A stretch of DNA of 64,000 nt from Haloarcula ordinaria (lineage in GTDB: Archaea; Halobacteriota; Halobacteria; Halobacteriales; Haloarculaceae): the NCBI RefSeq assembly GCF_029338275.1, contig NZ_CP119789.1, positions 2,356,001 to 2,420,000 of the forward strand. Direction: 5' to 3'. Below the pieces are notes generated by a model, which saw nothing but the letters and a program-made list of their open reading frames with translations, ran no database searches and was not told where the DNA came from. A program made the translations under genes and the position numbers. Each line of letters begins with the position of its first letter. Position 1 is the stretch's first letter. Shown piece after piece: positions 23,494-32,149 of this stretch.

Positions 23494-26400
23494 CTACTTC
23501 TGGAAGCTGATCTCGATCTTCAGACTCGACGCCTCATCAGGCATCCGCTCGAACAGGTCCTGCACCTTCGTGTAGTCCTGTTCGGACCGCAACGTCAAGC
23601 TGACCTGCGTGCGCTCGACGTCGGCGGTCCCCTGAAGAGCGCCGGGAACACCTTCCCTGTCGGGCAGCATGAACGTGACGTCGCCGTACTCGACGCTTCC
23701 CGTCTGGTGGTTGTTCCGCCACTTGCTCCGCATCGCGGCGACGTCGTCGCCGTTGTACTCGAAACGCCACGTGTCAGCCTCCGTGTCGGCCTTCCGGAAC
23801 GGATAGCCGGGCACCCAGTCCGAGGCCTTGTCCGACCCGGTGGTGTTGACCACGTACTCCGGCTCCTCGTCCTTCCCGATGTTCTCCAGCAGGTACGTCC
23901 GAACCATGTACTCGGTGACGCTGCTGTCGAACCGGTCGGTGACTTTGTTGACGGTGAACTGGTCGCCCGGGTCCAGATCTTCGATGTACGCCAGGATCTG
24001 GTCGCCGATCCGATCCGGTACCGTCGGGACAATCTTCACCGCCGTCGGGTCGCGGTCGCCGAGCGACCCGAGGTACCGACCGCCAGCCTCTAGCACGTAG
24101 TCGTCAACGAGGAACTCGTTCACCGCCTCTCGTGCGACGGACTCCGTCTCGTCCGGCGGGAGGAACACTGCTTCGTCCGCACGAATCTCACCGATGATGG
24201 TGTCGAGGTTCGCGTAGCCGTCGTCGTCAATGTGCGTCTGGATGCGCTCCACGAGCGACGACGTACCGACGATCTCTGCGCCGCCGACGTCGCGGAGCGT
24301 CGCGTCGGACTGGGGCTTGTCGAGGATCTCGTTCCCTTTGACAATGACGTACTGTTCCTCACGAGCGAGCCGGCCGATGGCACGCATCACGACGTCGTGG
24401 CTGTCGCCGTCGATCCATACCTCGCCGTCCTCGACGAGCTCAAGCTCCAGGTCGCCGATGTCGAGTGCTGTTGTTCCGCTCCCGAAGCGCTGGCGGAGTT
24501 CTTGTTCGACGTCATCGACGCCCCACACGTCAACGTCCTCTTGCTGGACGAGAACGGTATCTAGCGAACTTCCAGAGAGGTCGTCGCGGAACCCGCCGGT
24601 GTCACGGGCGAGCACCGGCTTGCCGTTGAGTGCCTCGACAGTCGCGTTCAACACGTCATTTGCGCTGCCGGGAATCGGGAATTCTGGATCACGGAGGAAT
24701 TGCTCGTAAATATCCTCCACCGAGATCTCACCACGTCGTTCCAGCAGGTCTTCCGCAATGTCCCATACGTGTGATTGCAGATCGAATGGGTCAGCAGCAG
24801 CCGAATCTGCGATATTCGTCGCGTCAAGTTCGGCGTCATCGAGCACGAAGACATCGAGGTCCATCGGCTCGACTTTCTCCCACTCGTCGTCGTCCAACAG
24901 ATTGTCGCCGTCAATGACTTCGCCGTACAGGAGTTGAAGCTCTTCGCGGAGTTCGTTCTCCTCCTGCTCCTTCATATTCCGAATCGACGTGCGGATTTCG
25001 TCATCGAGGGATTCGTCGGCGAGTACCTGCCGGGCACCCTCGATGTACCGCGCTTTGTCAATATATCGCGTACCGGACTCGACGGCCTTATCGCCGGAAG
25101 GTTGGACGAACACGAGCGTGTTGCGCCATTCGCGTCCGCGCCCGTCGTTCGTGATGACCTTCTTAATTTCCTCTTGCGACCACTGACTGTCCTTCACGAC
25201 GACTTTGACCTCCCGGTCGTCCGGGATGTCTCGCATATCGTTTGTCCGGAATCCGACCGGATACGCGTTTGAGCCGAAGATATCTGTGATGAAGTCCGCG
25301 ATCTCGGCCTTCGCCGACGTCTCCGATACGTCCACGGCCGCGTTCCGGATGAGTGCGTTCGGGTTCTGTCGGTCGCGGATGGCGTACTTTCCGTTCAGTT
25401 TGTGAAGGTGCCACGCGACGCCGTGGAGCCGTTCAAGATTGAGGACGACGTCGGATACGAGGTCACCCGTCTGGTAGGCTCCCATCACGATTTCCGAGAC
25501 CTCCGCACCCTCACCTTCGCTGGGTTTCAGCGAGTAGAGCAGAATTGTGTTCAGGATGCGACGACCGTGGGGTACTTCGTCCGTGTCGACACGACTTTTG
25601 ATGTCACCCGTGGCGGCGTTCAGTCGCTCGTAGTTGATCTTCGCCAGCTCGTCCTCGAATTCGATTGCATCGATGTCCCCGTGAGTGATCAGATCCGTCT
25701 GATCCTGCATCTGTAAGAGGACCTTAGAGAAGAGGTAAATCATCCCCCGCGTGTTCTGGTTCCCCTCATCGGCGTAGTAGCGCGTCTCAAGCGCGTCCAG
25801 AAGCACTGGGTGGAACGGATAGAGGTCATGCATCTCCGACAGCAGGTCGTCAGGTATATCGACGTGCCCCTCTGCCTGATCGTACGCGTCGAAGTACCCG
25901 TTAACAATCTCGCGGGCAGCACTCTCGTCCACTGAGTCGATCAGGCGGTGACGAAGGACCTCGCGCTTATCCACCTGGTTGTTCATATTGACCTCAACCG
26001 CCTGCTCCCGATTCAGAATGTCGTGGACCTCGGATCCCTCACGGAGCACGGAGACGATGGTGTAGAGTTCGAGGTCAGAGAGCGCGGTGGATTCGAGCAG
26101 CGACTGGAGGAACGCTTTGTTAGCGCTCTTTCGGTCGCCTTGTAGTGTATCGAACCAGTCCTCCAGTTCGTCCACAAAGAACGCGACCGTGTCGTCACCG
26201 ACAGCCTCCTGAATCGTCTGCATGTCGGGATATCCCCCCGATTCGAACGTCCCCGGATCGTAATCGAGAGCCTCGAAAAAAGGCTCCCAGAGGTACTCGT
26301 ACTGTTCGTTCTGCATCGCAACCGTAATCGGCGTCGCCGACTCCGGAAGCGCGTCGTCGAATCCTTCAACCGAATCACTCGCCCACACACCTGCTGCCGC

Positions 26401-26709
26401 AGGATCATCGAAACAGTGGTACAGCGCCACCATCTGGTGCGACTTCCCACTGCCGTACGGGCCGTAGAGGATGTGTGTGCCTCGCGGGTCGTCACCAGTC
26501 AAGGAATCACGGAGGATCGAAATGGCCTCTCTAAGGCCCTGAGTCATCAACGTCCGCTCGAAGAAGAGTTCCGCATCAGACTCGAACTCGTCGTCGTCGT
26601 CAACGTTGTAGAGCTTTACCTGCCCGTCGATCTGCCCCTCCTCTCGAAGCTCGCGGCTGAGGGTCACCGTGTCTTCGAGTGTGTTTGATAAGGATCCCGT
26701 TTGTGCCAT
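23494..26709 (-). CDS. DUF499-type large ATPase (1071 aa)
   Basis: The N-terminus carries a P-loop ATPase: Walker A GPYGSGKSHQ (residues 83-92) and Walker B-like TVAFFVDELEDWF (about 180). The layout matches COG1483/DUF499 ATPases, which are distant relatives of the BrxC/PglY proteins of BREX. The middle has VPHGRRILNTILLYSLKPSE. The C-terminal 500 residues contain repeated winged-helix-like units and a last beta-rich domain. I start at Met 26709 because the MAQTGSLSNTLEDTVTL segment follows a promoter-like TTTATT by about 33 bases; a Met at 26742 is the alternative. It faces the SNF2 gene across a 144-base divergent promoter and is probably the motor or scaffold of the system. Confidence 0.8.
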   Translation of the reverse strand: MAQTGSLSNTLEDTVTLSRELREEGQIDGQVKLYNVDDDDEFESDAELFFERTLMTQGLREAISILRDSLTGDDPRGTHILYGPYGSGKSHQMVALYHCFDDPAAAGVWASDSVEGFDDALPESATPITVAMQNEQYEYLWEPFFEALDYDPGTFESGGYPDMQTIQEAVGDDTVAFFVDELEDWFDTLQGDRKSANKAFLQSLLESTALSDLELYTIVSVLREGSEVHDILNREQAVEVNMNNQVDKREVLRHRLIDSVDESAAREIVNGYFDAYDQAEGHVDIPDDLLSEMHDLYPFHPVLLDALETRYYADEGNQNTRGMIYLFSKVLLQMQDQTDLITHGDIDAIEFEDELAKINYERLNAATGDIKSRVDTDEVPHGRRILNTILLYSLKPSEGEGAEVSEIVMGAYQTGDLVSDVVLNLERLHGVAWHLHKLNGKYAIRDRQNPNALIRNAAVDVSETSAKAEIADFITDIFGSNAYPVGFRTNDMRDIPDDREVKVVVKDSQWSQEEIKKVITNDGRGREWRNTLVFVQPSGDKAVESGTRYIDKARYIEGARQVLADESLDDEIRTSIRNMKEQEENELREELQLLYGEVIDGDNLLDDDEWEKVEPMDLDVFVLDDAELDATNIADSAAADPFDLQSHVWDIAEDLLERRGEISVEDIYEQFLRDPEFPIPGSANDVLNATVEALNGKPVLARDTGGFRDDLSGSSLDTVLVQQEDVDVWGVDDVEQELRQRFGSGTTALDIGDLELELVEDGEVWIDGDSHDVVMRAIGRLAREEQYVIVKGNEILDKPQSDATLRDVGGAEIVGTSSLVERIQTHIDDDGYANLDTIIGEIRADEAVFLPPDETESVAREAVNEFLVDDYVLEAGGRYLGSLGDRDPTAVKIVPTVPDRIGDQILAYIEDLDPGDQFTVNKVTDRFDSSVTEYMVRTYLLENIGKDEEPEYVVNTTGSDKASDWVPGYPFRKADTEADTWRFEYNGDDVAAMRSKWRNNHQTGSVEYGDVTFMLPDREGVPGALQGTADVERTQVSLTLRSEQDYTKVQDLFERMPDEASSLKIEISFQK

Positions 26710-26853
26710 CTTGATACTTAAACAAACCTCCGTGGCACCCAATAAACACTATGGTCACGTGAACGCAGCCTGAGACGCACCAACAGTACCGTGTGCAGGT
26801 CTGTGACTGTCGGTCACCAAATGTATTTCACGCATACCCGTTTCTACGAACGT

Positions 26854-28608
26854 ATGAGCGGTTACGACCTCGTCGATATCGAGGTCACACACGAATCTGG
26901 TGACGATCTGCTCGATTCGTTGTCTGAGGACAGCACCGAGGGGGAGCATCTGCAGAGTATCCAAGCTGTCCGTCTCCAGGCTGGACAGTCTGATTCTGAA
27001 CTCCGGTCGCTGAAGGAGCTGGACGAGAACTCCGTCAAGCTACTCGAACACCAGGTGGATGCGGCCTATCGTGCCCTCTTCGAGATGGATGGGAAGGCCC
27101 TTCTCGCAGACGAAGTGGGACTCGGGAAGACCATCGAAGTCGGAATGATTCTCAAGGAGATGCACTTCAGACAGACGGACGAATCCGTCCTCATCCTCAC
27201 TCCTGCGCAGTTGGCCAAACAGTGGCAAGCGGAACTACGTGAGAAATTTGGACTCGACTTCGTCTGCAACTACGACGACGAGTTCGAGGACTTCGATGCG
27301 CACGACTACATCATCGCAAGCATAGACACTGCCAAGAGTGAGAGACACCGTGAGACTGTCCTCAAGCGCGATTGGGACGTTCTGGTACTCGACGAGGCCC
27401 ACTACGTCAAGAACGAAGAGACGGACCGCTACGACCTGATAGACCGCCTCTCGTACAACTACGCGTTCTTCCTAACGGCGACACCGATTCAGAACGAACT
27501 GACGGACCTGTACAACGTCGTATCGCTACTGCGACCTGGACTCTTTGGCACACGCGATGTCTTCCACCACTACTTCGTGAACAGTAATCAGGAGACGCTG
27601 GTGAATCGAGACGAACTACAGGATCGGCTGAACAAAGTGATGATCCGGAACCGACGGGAGGACACGGACATCGACTTCACAGACCGGACTATCGACACAC
27701 GGACGTTCGACCCAACCGCGAAGGAACGTGAACTCTATCAGGCGGTCTCTGACTACGTGAAAGGTGCCTACAGCCAAGACCAGGGTCAGAAGCTTGTACT
27801 GATGCTCTTACAGAAGGAGGTCGTCAGCAGTCCGGCTGCACTTAAGCAGACTATTGAGAAGCGACTCTACGACCAGTCGGAACTCACGCACGCAGACGAA
27901 TTAGAGTCAATCTTGGATCTGATCGATGAGATCGATACGGTGACCAAACAGGAACGGCTCTTAGACATCGTTGAAGAAGCCCGTGATACCGTCGAAATGG
28001 GGAGAGTAATCGTCTTCACGCAGTTCCGAGCTACCCAACAGCAAATCCTCGACAGACTCGCCTCAGAGGGGTATACGGTTCACGCGTTCCACGGTGGGCA
28101 CTCCAGCAGCGAGAAAGAACAGATCGTCGAGGAATTCGAAGAAGAGGGCGGAATCCTCGTGTCAACCGACGCTATGAGTGAGGGGCGTAATTTACAGTTT
28201 TGTAACATATTGGTTAACTTAGACTTGCCGTGGAACCCGATGCGTGTTGAACAACGTATTGGCCGCGTACACCGGATCGGCCAGAAACGAGACGTATTTA
28301 TCTTCAATATGGCTCTGAAAGACACCGTTGAGGAGTACGTACTGGAACGGTTGTACCACAAGATCGATCTGTTCCAGCAGAGCGTGGGAGAGTTGAGCTC
28401 GATCCTAAGCCGCTTAGAAGAGTCTGGGACGAGCTTCGAAGACGAGATCTTCGAACGGCTGGTGAATGCTGGTTCCGAGGTCGATCTTGAGAATGACTTC
28501 GATGCGATGGCCGTTGACCTTCAGGAACAGCGTGACCTCGCCAATAAACTTGAGGAGTTCAACAGCGGCGTGTTCGAAGGGTTTGATCTAGGGGAGAGCG
28601 ATGACTGA
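26854..28608 (+). CDS. SNF2/RapA-type DNA helicase-like translocase (584 aa)
   Basis: All SNF2 motifs are visible: Q/I region LLEHQVDAAYRALFEM, Walker A DEVGLGKTIEVG (about 87-98), DEAH box VLDEAHYVKN (Asp180), motif III TATPIQNELTDLYN, motif IV VIVFTQFRATQQQ and motif VI WNPMRVEQRIGRVHRIGQ. Such enzymes track along duplex DNA rather than unwinding it. The start at 26854 (MSGYDLVDIEV) follows a TATA-like ATGTATTTCA by about 25 bases; an earlier Met at 26791 would add 21 residues of unlikely sequence. It is divergent from the DUF499-type gene and overlaps the next gene by 8 bases. In this context it is probably the translocating part of a DNA-targeting defence complex. Confidence 0.88.
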   Translation: MSGYDLVDIEVTHESGDDLLDSLSEDSTEGEHLQSIQAVRLQAGQSDSELRSLKELDENSVKLLEHQVDAAYRALFEMDGKALLADEVGLGKTIEVGMILKEMHFRQTDESVLILTPAQLAKQWQAELREKFGLDFVCNYDDEFEDFDAHDYIIASIDTAKSERHRETVLKRDWDVLVLDEAHYVKNEETDRYDLIDRLSYNYAFFLTATPIQNELTDLYNVVSLLRPGLFGTRDVFHHYFVNSNQETLVNRDELQDRLNKVMIRNRREDTDIDFTDRTIDTRTFDPTAKERELYQAVSDYVKGAYSQDQGQKLVLMLLQKEVVSSPAALKQTIEKRLYDQSELTHADELESILDLIDEIDTVTKQERLLDIVEEARDTVEMGRVIVFTQFRATQQQILDRLASEGYTVHAFHGGHSSSEKEQIVEEFEEEGGILVSTDAMSEGRNLQFCNILVNLDLPWNPMRVEQRIGRVHRIGQKRDVFIFNMALKDTVEEYVLERLYHKIDLFQQSVGELSSILSRLEESGTSFEDEIFERLVNAGSEVDLENDFDAMAVDLQEQRDLANKLEEFNSGVFEGFDLGESDD

Positions 28609-29770
28609 CGCCGCCGTTTCCGTTACCCAATCTGCGGTAGAGCAGTTTACGGAGCGATATCTCCGCTCTCTCGGTTGTTCTATCGAGCACAGCGACGATC
28701 ATTGGGTGGTGTCTGTACCCGATACAACCGACACCGAAATCTCCCACGGGAAACACACACTCGTCCGTAGGGAAGGCGCTCCAGACGGTGACGATGATAA
28801 CACGAAGCAGCTGCACCCGGAAAGTGCCTTCTTTCAGCGGCTCCTCCGTGAGGCTGCGGAACGGTCGCCTACGGGCAAGCTATCGATAGAGAGTGAATCA
28901 GACATTGAGACTCCGAAGTGGCTCCGGCACAGCGATGTCGAAGTACAGAGCGCGCAGTTCACCCCGTACTACGACCGTACAGCTGTCGTGATTCTCTTCC
29001 ATGTCGGTGTCGAGACTGTCAGTGAATACCAGCAGGAGCTCCTCCGAGTCGTTGCCGTTGATGCTCGGTCAGAGGAGCACCTCCCAAGATTAGCTGAATC
29101 CTTCATCGAACTGACCTCGGTAGGGTCCAACGAAACCTCCGGTGGCAACGCGCAATTGACACAGACGGAGGCGAAACCACTTCTGGAGACCGCTCGTAAG
29201 CTGGTTCTGGACGGGCTCCAAGACCAACTCGACGAGATTCAGCAAGAAGCCTCCCGTGCGGCAGATTCAGAAGTTGAGGAGTACCGTCAGCTGCAAGAGC
29301 AGCGGATCCAGGAACTGCAGGAAGAACACTCGAACTTATCATCGAAGATCAGCGACCTGAGTGAGCAAATCAACACCGGAGACGAGGATTCACGCGTCCA
29401 AGCGTTACGAGAACGGAAGGAACTCAAATCGGAGTATGAGGACCTCGACGAGATTCTCAACGAGTTACGGGAGCGCCGTGACAGTGGGTTCCCGGAGCGG
29501 CAGCGCGAAATACGAGAGCGGCACTCACTCGACGTGCAGGTCACGCCGCTCACTTTGACAGAGGTCGAGTACGAGCGGGGCGAGGTCGATTTTGAGCTTC
29601 TTGACGAGAGCACAAGTCAAACCGTTACTTTCGGATATGGGAGCGGTATTGGGGTGACTGACACCATTCGATGTTCAACGTGCGAACGGGAATTTTCTGA
29701 ACAAAATCCGATTCATACGATATCAGATGTACTTGAGTGTAAATCGTGTGCCAGCGAGACGCGAAGATAG
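28601..29770 (+). CDS. coiled-coil and zinc-ribbon partner of the SNF2 protein (389 aa)
   Basis: The start codon lies inside the end of the helicase gene, so the proteins are made together. Residues about 1-190 form an alpha/beta domain with no recognised motif. Residues about 200-300 are a long charged coiled coil (LQDQLDEIQQEASRAADSE through VEEYRQLQEQRIQELQEEHS). The C-terminus holds CSTCEREF and CKSC, two CxxC pairs about 25 residues apart that should bind one zinc ion. This looks like a detached C-terminal region of RapA-like helicases and is probably an obligate subunit. Whether it contacts DNA or the methylase cannot be read from sequence. Confidence 0.75.
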   Translation: MTDAAVSVTQSAVEQFTERYLRSLGCSIEHSDDHWVVSVPDTTDTEISHGKHTLVRREGAPDGDDDNTKQLHPESAFFQRLLREAAERSPTGKLSIESESDIETPKWLRHSDVEVQSAQFTPYYDRTAVVILFHVGVETVSEYQQELLRVVAVDARSEEHLPRLAESFIELTSVGSNETSGGNAQLTQTEAKPLLETARKLVLDGLQDQLDEIQQEASRAADSEVEEYRQLQEQRIQELQEEHSNLSSKISDLSEQINTGDEDSRVQALRERKELKSEYEDLDEILNELRERRDSGFPERQREIRERHSLDVQVTPLTLTEVEYERGEVDFELLDESTSQTVTFGYGSGIGVTDTIRCSTCEREFSEQNPIHTISDVLECKSCASETRR

Positions 29771-29911
29771 CGTTCAACAGACACATTCTCCGGATCAAGT
29801 GAACATAGAAATACTGCCCGCGTTTTCACTCTGATAAAGAGATTCTCGCCGTCACGTTTTCCGAGGAGAATTTCATCAGCGGCAGGCCGCCTGACATTCT
29901 AATGAATTGTT

Positions 29912-31234
29912 TCAATCGTGATGTTTCCTCCGCTGACCACCATCTGTCACTGGTTCTGCTTCTGCAGTTAGCCGATCCATTTCCTTCTTCCCAGTATCCT
30001 CAGTTTGACCCGCATTGGTGTCGGATGAACCAGTAACGCGATTCCGGACACATCTACGGTCATTCTCAGTTACTGCTTCCATTGCCCGTTCGCTCGGCCC
30101 CATTTCTTTGTCGTATTCGTCGATGAACTTTGCACGTACAATTAGATTATCGAGAATTGGCTGATCAACCTCTCCCGGGTTCATCCCGGTCTCATCACAG
30201 AACTCCTGTACACGTTTTGCAGCGTCACTGACCCACTCGCTATCCGGTCTCGCCTCTAACGGATCGGTCTTGCCAGTGTAGCGCAGCATCAGCTTCCCGT
30301 TGTGTTTGCCATATTCGAAGCCAGACTCCTCGCCAGCCAATTCCATCAGTTTATAACAATAATCGTTGCAGGGATGTTGATCGAATACCTCGTCCCGGAC
30401 CTGATTGTAATCAACGCCGGCACCCTTCGCTGAGCTTTTGGAACGAGCCTTTACAGCTGTCTTGAGGTACTCCACACGCTCTTTTTTGTCCGTCGAAGAC
30501 CAGTTGAAATCAGAGTCCACCTCATTCTGTTGAACCAACTTCGCTGCCTTTTCCGGTTTAGCATACACTCCATCACTTGTTTCTACAGACACGAACTCTA
30601 GACGCTCAATCACACGGTCTGCGAAGTCGTTTCGGACATCTTCGGAATGTACATCTAAGGCGCTACTGACAGCACACCGTATTGTCTCGATGTTGTAATA
30701 CTCACGTTCACCAATCTCAGAGTGTAACTGTTCAATAACTGCACCAACCCGATCTTCAGACACCATATCTACGTTCTCCCGCAGTTGCTCGTAGTAACGG
30801 CGAACGCGTGCAACTTGAGCTCCGTCCCGGTATTCGTCCAACGCTCTCGCCACGTATTCTCCGATCACTTCACGGACTTTCCCCTCTTGATCGTAGACGT
30901 ATCGTTCGAGTTCGTCCTGAACATCTTCGGCAATGCGGTAAGTGAGTTTGGCTGTTTCGACACTGGATCTCGAAGTTGGGCTCTCCTTCGACGAAGAATG
31001 GTCACTCAGGAGCCCGGCCTCATCCAGATCAGCACGCAAGTCCGCTTCAAGCGCGTCGAGATCGTCGCGGAAGCGTTCAGGTCGATACATCGGTGGTAGA
31101 TACTCAATGATGGCCTGTTCCGCGTGTCTGCCTTTGTCACCGCCGTTCACGTGCCCCTCACGTTCGCACCAGTCATCGAATTTTGCCACGGACTCCGCTG
31201 GGACCTGTCGGCTCAACTGAGGCCGACGGCTCAT
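29912..31234 (-). CDS. unknown island-end protein, ribbon-helix-helix-like N-terminus (440 aa)
   Basis: The N-terminus (MSRRPQLSRQVPAESVAKFD) resembles the start of ribbon-helix-helix proteins, and a second similar segment (AKLTYRIAEDVQDELERYV) appears at about residue 95. Several helical segments follow, with no catalytic motif, and the tail is basic and His-containing. I choose ATG 31234, which has GAGGTG about 8 bases upstream; an in-frame GTG lies at 31243. The gene starts 414 bases from the tRNA-Trp attachment site and is transcribed away from it, a place where islands often carry regulators, excision factors or replication genes. I know similar proteins from haloarchaeal plasmids by overall look only. 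Confidence 0.65.
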   Translation of the reverse strand: MSRRPQLSRQVPAESVAKFDDWCEREGHVNGGDKGRHAEQAIIEYLPPMYRPERFRDDLDALEADLRADLDEAGLLSDHSSSKESPTSRSSVETAKLTYRIAEDVQDELERYVYDQEGKVREVIGEYVARALDEYRDGAQVARVRRYYEQLRENVDMVSEDRVGAVIEQLHSEIGEREYYNIETIRCAVSSALDVHSEDVRNDFADRVIERLEFVSVETSDGVYAKPEKAAKLVQQNEVDSDFNWSSTDKKERVEYLKTAVKARSKSSAKGAGVDYNQVRDEVFDQHPCNDYCYKLMELAGEESGFEYGKHNGKLMLRYTGKTDPLEARPDSEWVSDAAKRVQEFCDETGMNPGEVDQPILDNLIVRAKFIDEYDKEMGPSERAMEAVTENDRRCVRNRVTGSSDTNAGQTEDTGKKEMDRLTAEAEPVTDGGQRRKHHD

Positions 31235-31647
31235 TCGACCCACCTCGTCGCCGATTCGGAGAGAGCACGAAGTGAACCAGGCTGGTTCTTTTCTCCTTCT
31301 TCTCGAACGCAGATCGTAGTAAGTAATCGATCTGGTTCTTCACAGAAAGAAGAAGAAGAGCGTTCTCTATGCACTCGCATCCCGCCACTAAGGGTAAGGG
31401 AAGCGCCATCTGGAGAGTAGCAGCCCTGAGACGTTCGAACCGCTATTGGAGGTGAGTCTATTACAGTCTTGTTCGAGCTTTCTTCGTCGAAATCGAACCA
31501 GAGCGAGCCGGGTGTGGTTCTTAACCGAACATCGTTTTCTTTGGTTGATCGGCCGGTATCCTGTTCACCACGTAGAGTTGCCCAGAAATAGTGGAATCCA
31601 TCGAACAGTGATCTGTAAGCAAAGCTAAGAAAGTTTAATATATGGTA
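31235..31647. other. island-tRNA junction region, no gene seen
   Basis: These 413 bases lie between the island-end gene and the tRNA 3' end. They contain purine/pyrimidine-rich blocks around 31285-31360 (CTTCTTCTC and AAGAAGAAGAAG) that are partly complementary. They may hold integrase arm sites, but no repeat is exact enough to name. Confidence 0.4.
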
Positions 31648-31648
31648 T

Positions 31649-31660
31649 GGGGTCGGAGGG
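31649..31660. repeat. right attachment repeat inside tRNA-Trp
   Basis: GGGGTCGGAGGG, the complement of the tRNA 3' end without the discriminator base, is identical to 2012-2023 and in the same orientation. It marks the right boundary of the island. Confidence 0.7.
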
Positions 31661-31683
31661 ATTTGAACCCCCGATCGGCTGAT

Positions 31684-31789
31684 ATCTCCGTCCTGTGCCT
31701 CGGAACTCCAGAGGGTCATCGTCGCGAACCGGTGATCAGCCGGCCGCTCAGTATATCAGCCCTAGAGTCTCGTCCCAGGCACGTGGCCT
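31684..31789 (-). ncRNA. tRNA-Trp intron with box C/D guide elements
   Basis: In Haloferax the tRNA-Trp intron is known to guide 2'-O-methylation of C34 and U39 of its own precursor. Here GGGCTGATAT, complementary to the exon 2 junction ATATCAGCC, stands one base before a CTGA box (31748-31751). CCTCTGGAGT (31705-31714), complementary to the anticodon region ACTCCAGAGG, follows a GATGA box (31716-31720). Both guides and box-like elements can thus be seen, which supports a conserved self-guiding intron RNA. Confidence 0.75.
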
Positions 31790-31881
31790 CTGGAGTCAGC
31801 CGCCTTCCCGGACTAGGCCACGACCCCGCACTCCTGCCTTGCCCCAGGTACAGTAAAGGGATTTCGATTGCCGGACGGCGG

Positions 31882-32109
31882 TCAGTCGCGGTCGGTCTCG
31901 GCCCAGTCGCACTCCTGGCATTTGTAGCCAGTGACGAACTCCAGTGCAGAGGGCATGTACCCGACTGAGATGACGTTCTCACCACACTCCGGGCACGCCC
32001 GGTCGGCGTCTTCGATCGGTTCGGCGTCCATCACGCTCTCGCCCTCGATGAGCTCGGCGAGGCTCTGTGGCGTCTGCATCCGTCCCTGCACGACGCGGTT
32101 CTCGGCCAT
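31882..32109 (-). CDS. DUF5795-type zinc-ribbon protein (75 aa)
   Basis: The protein has a C4 ribbon: CPECGENV (Cys39/Cys42) and CQECDW near the C-terminus, with VISVGYMPSALEFVTGYK between. The N-terminal half (QGRMQTPQSLAELIEGE) is short and helical. I associate it with the haloarchaeal DUF5795 family, often found beside DUF5794. Function is unknown; such ribbons usually mediate nucleic acid or protein contacts. It is the first core gene to the right of tRNA-Trp and ends 54 bases from it. Confidence 0.75.
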   Translation of the reverse strand: MAENRVVQGRMQTPQSLAELIEGESVMDAEPIEDADRACPECGENVISVGYMPSALEFVTGYKCQECDWAETDRD

Positions 32110-32149
32110 ACCGGACAGCGGGGCCAGACGGGCCTAAAAGTTCCCGTTC

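Larger units (their letters stand above)
2012..31660. mobile_element. 29.6 kb integrated genomic island at tRNA-Trp
   Basis: The island is bounded by the 12-bp direct repeats at 2012-2023 and 31649-31660 and has a tyrosine integrase at its left end. Content between the repeats differs from both flanks. Many stretches are AT-rich, there are several unrelated hypothetical proteins, restriction-like modules (McrB/McrC, HNH, methylase, helicase), a serine recombinase, iteron-like repeats and a tRNA-like gene. The right flank reads at once into ordinary high-GC core genes. I see no capsid, portal, terminase or conjugation gene, so this is better described as a defence island than an intact provirus. 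It may be composite, because a second recombinase and repeated segments lie inside it. Confidence 0.75.
31648..31827 (-). tRNA. tRNA-Trp (CCA) with a 106-base intron
   Basis: Exon 1 (31827-31790) begins GGGGTCG and ends CTCCAG, giving anticodon CCA. Exon 2 (31683-31648) begins ATCAGC and ends CGACCCCA. A 7-bp acceptor stem, GCTGA/TCAGC anticodon stem and TTCAAAT T-loop are all present, and discriminator A fits tRNA-Trp. The long intron after position 37 is characteristic of haloarchaeal tRNA-Trp. The last 12 bases of the gene serve as the right attachment site of the island, and integration left the gene intact. Confidence 0.95.

Noticed and set aside
19073..29770. Assignment of the methylase-ATPase-helicase locus to BREX or DISARM
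   Set aside because: No PglZ phosphatase, Lon-like protease, DrmA/DrmB or PLD-type DrmC is present, so neither name is justified.
31231..31719. Minus-strand open frame running through the tRNA-Trp gene
   Set aside because: Its first part is translated tRNA sequence, a common annotation artefact.
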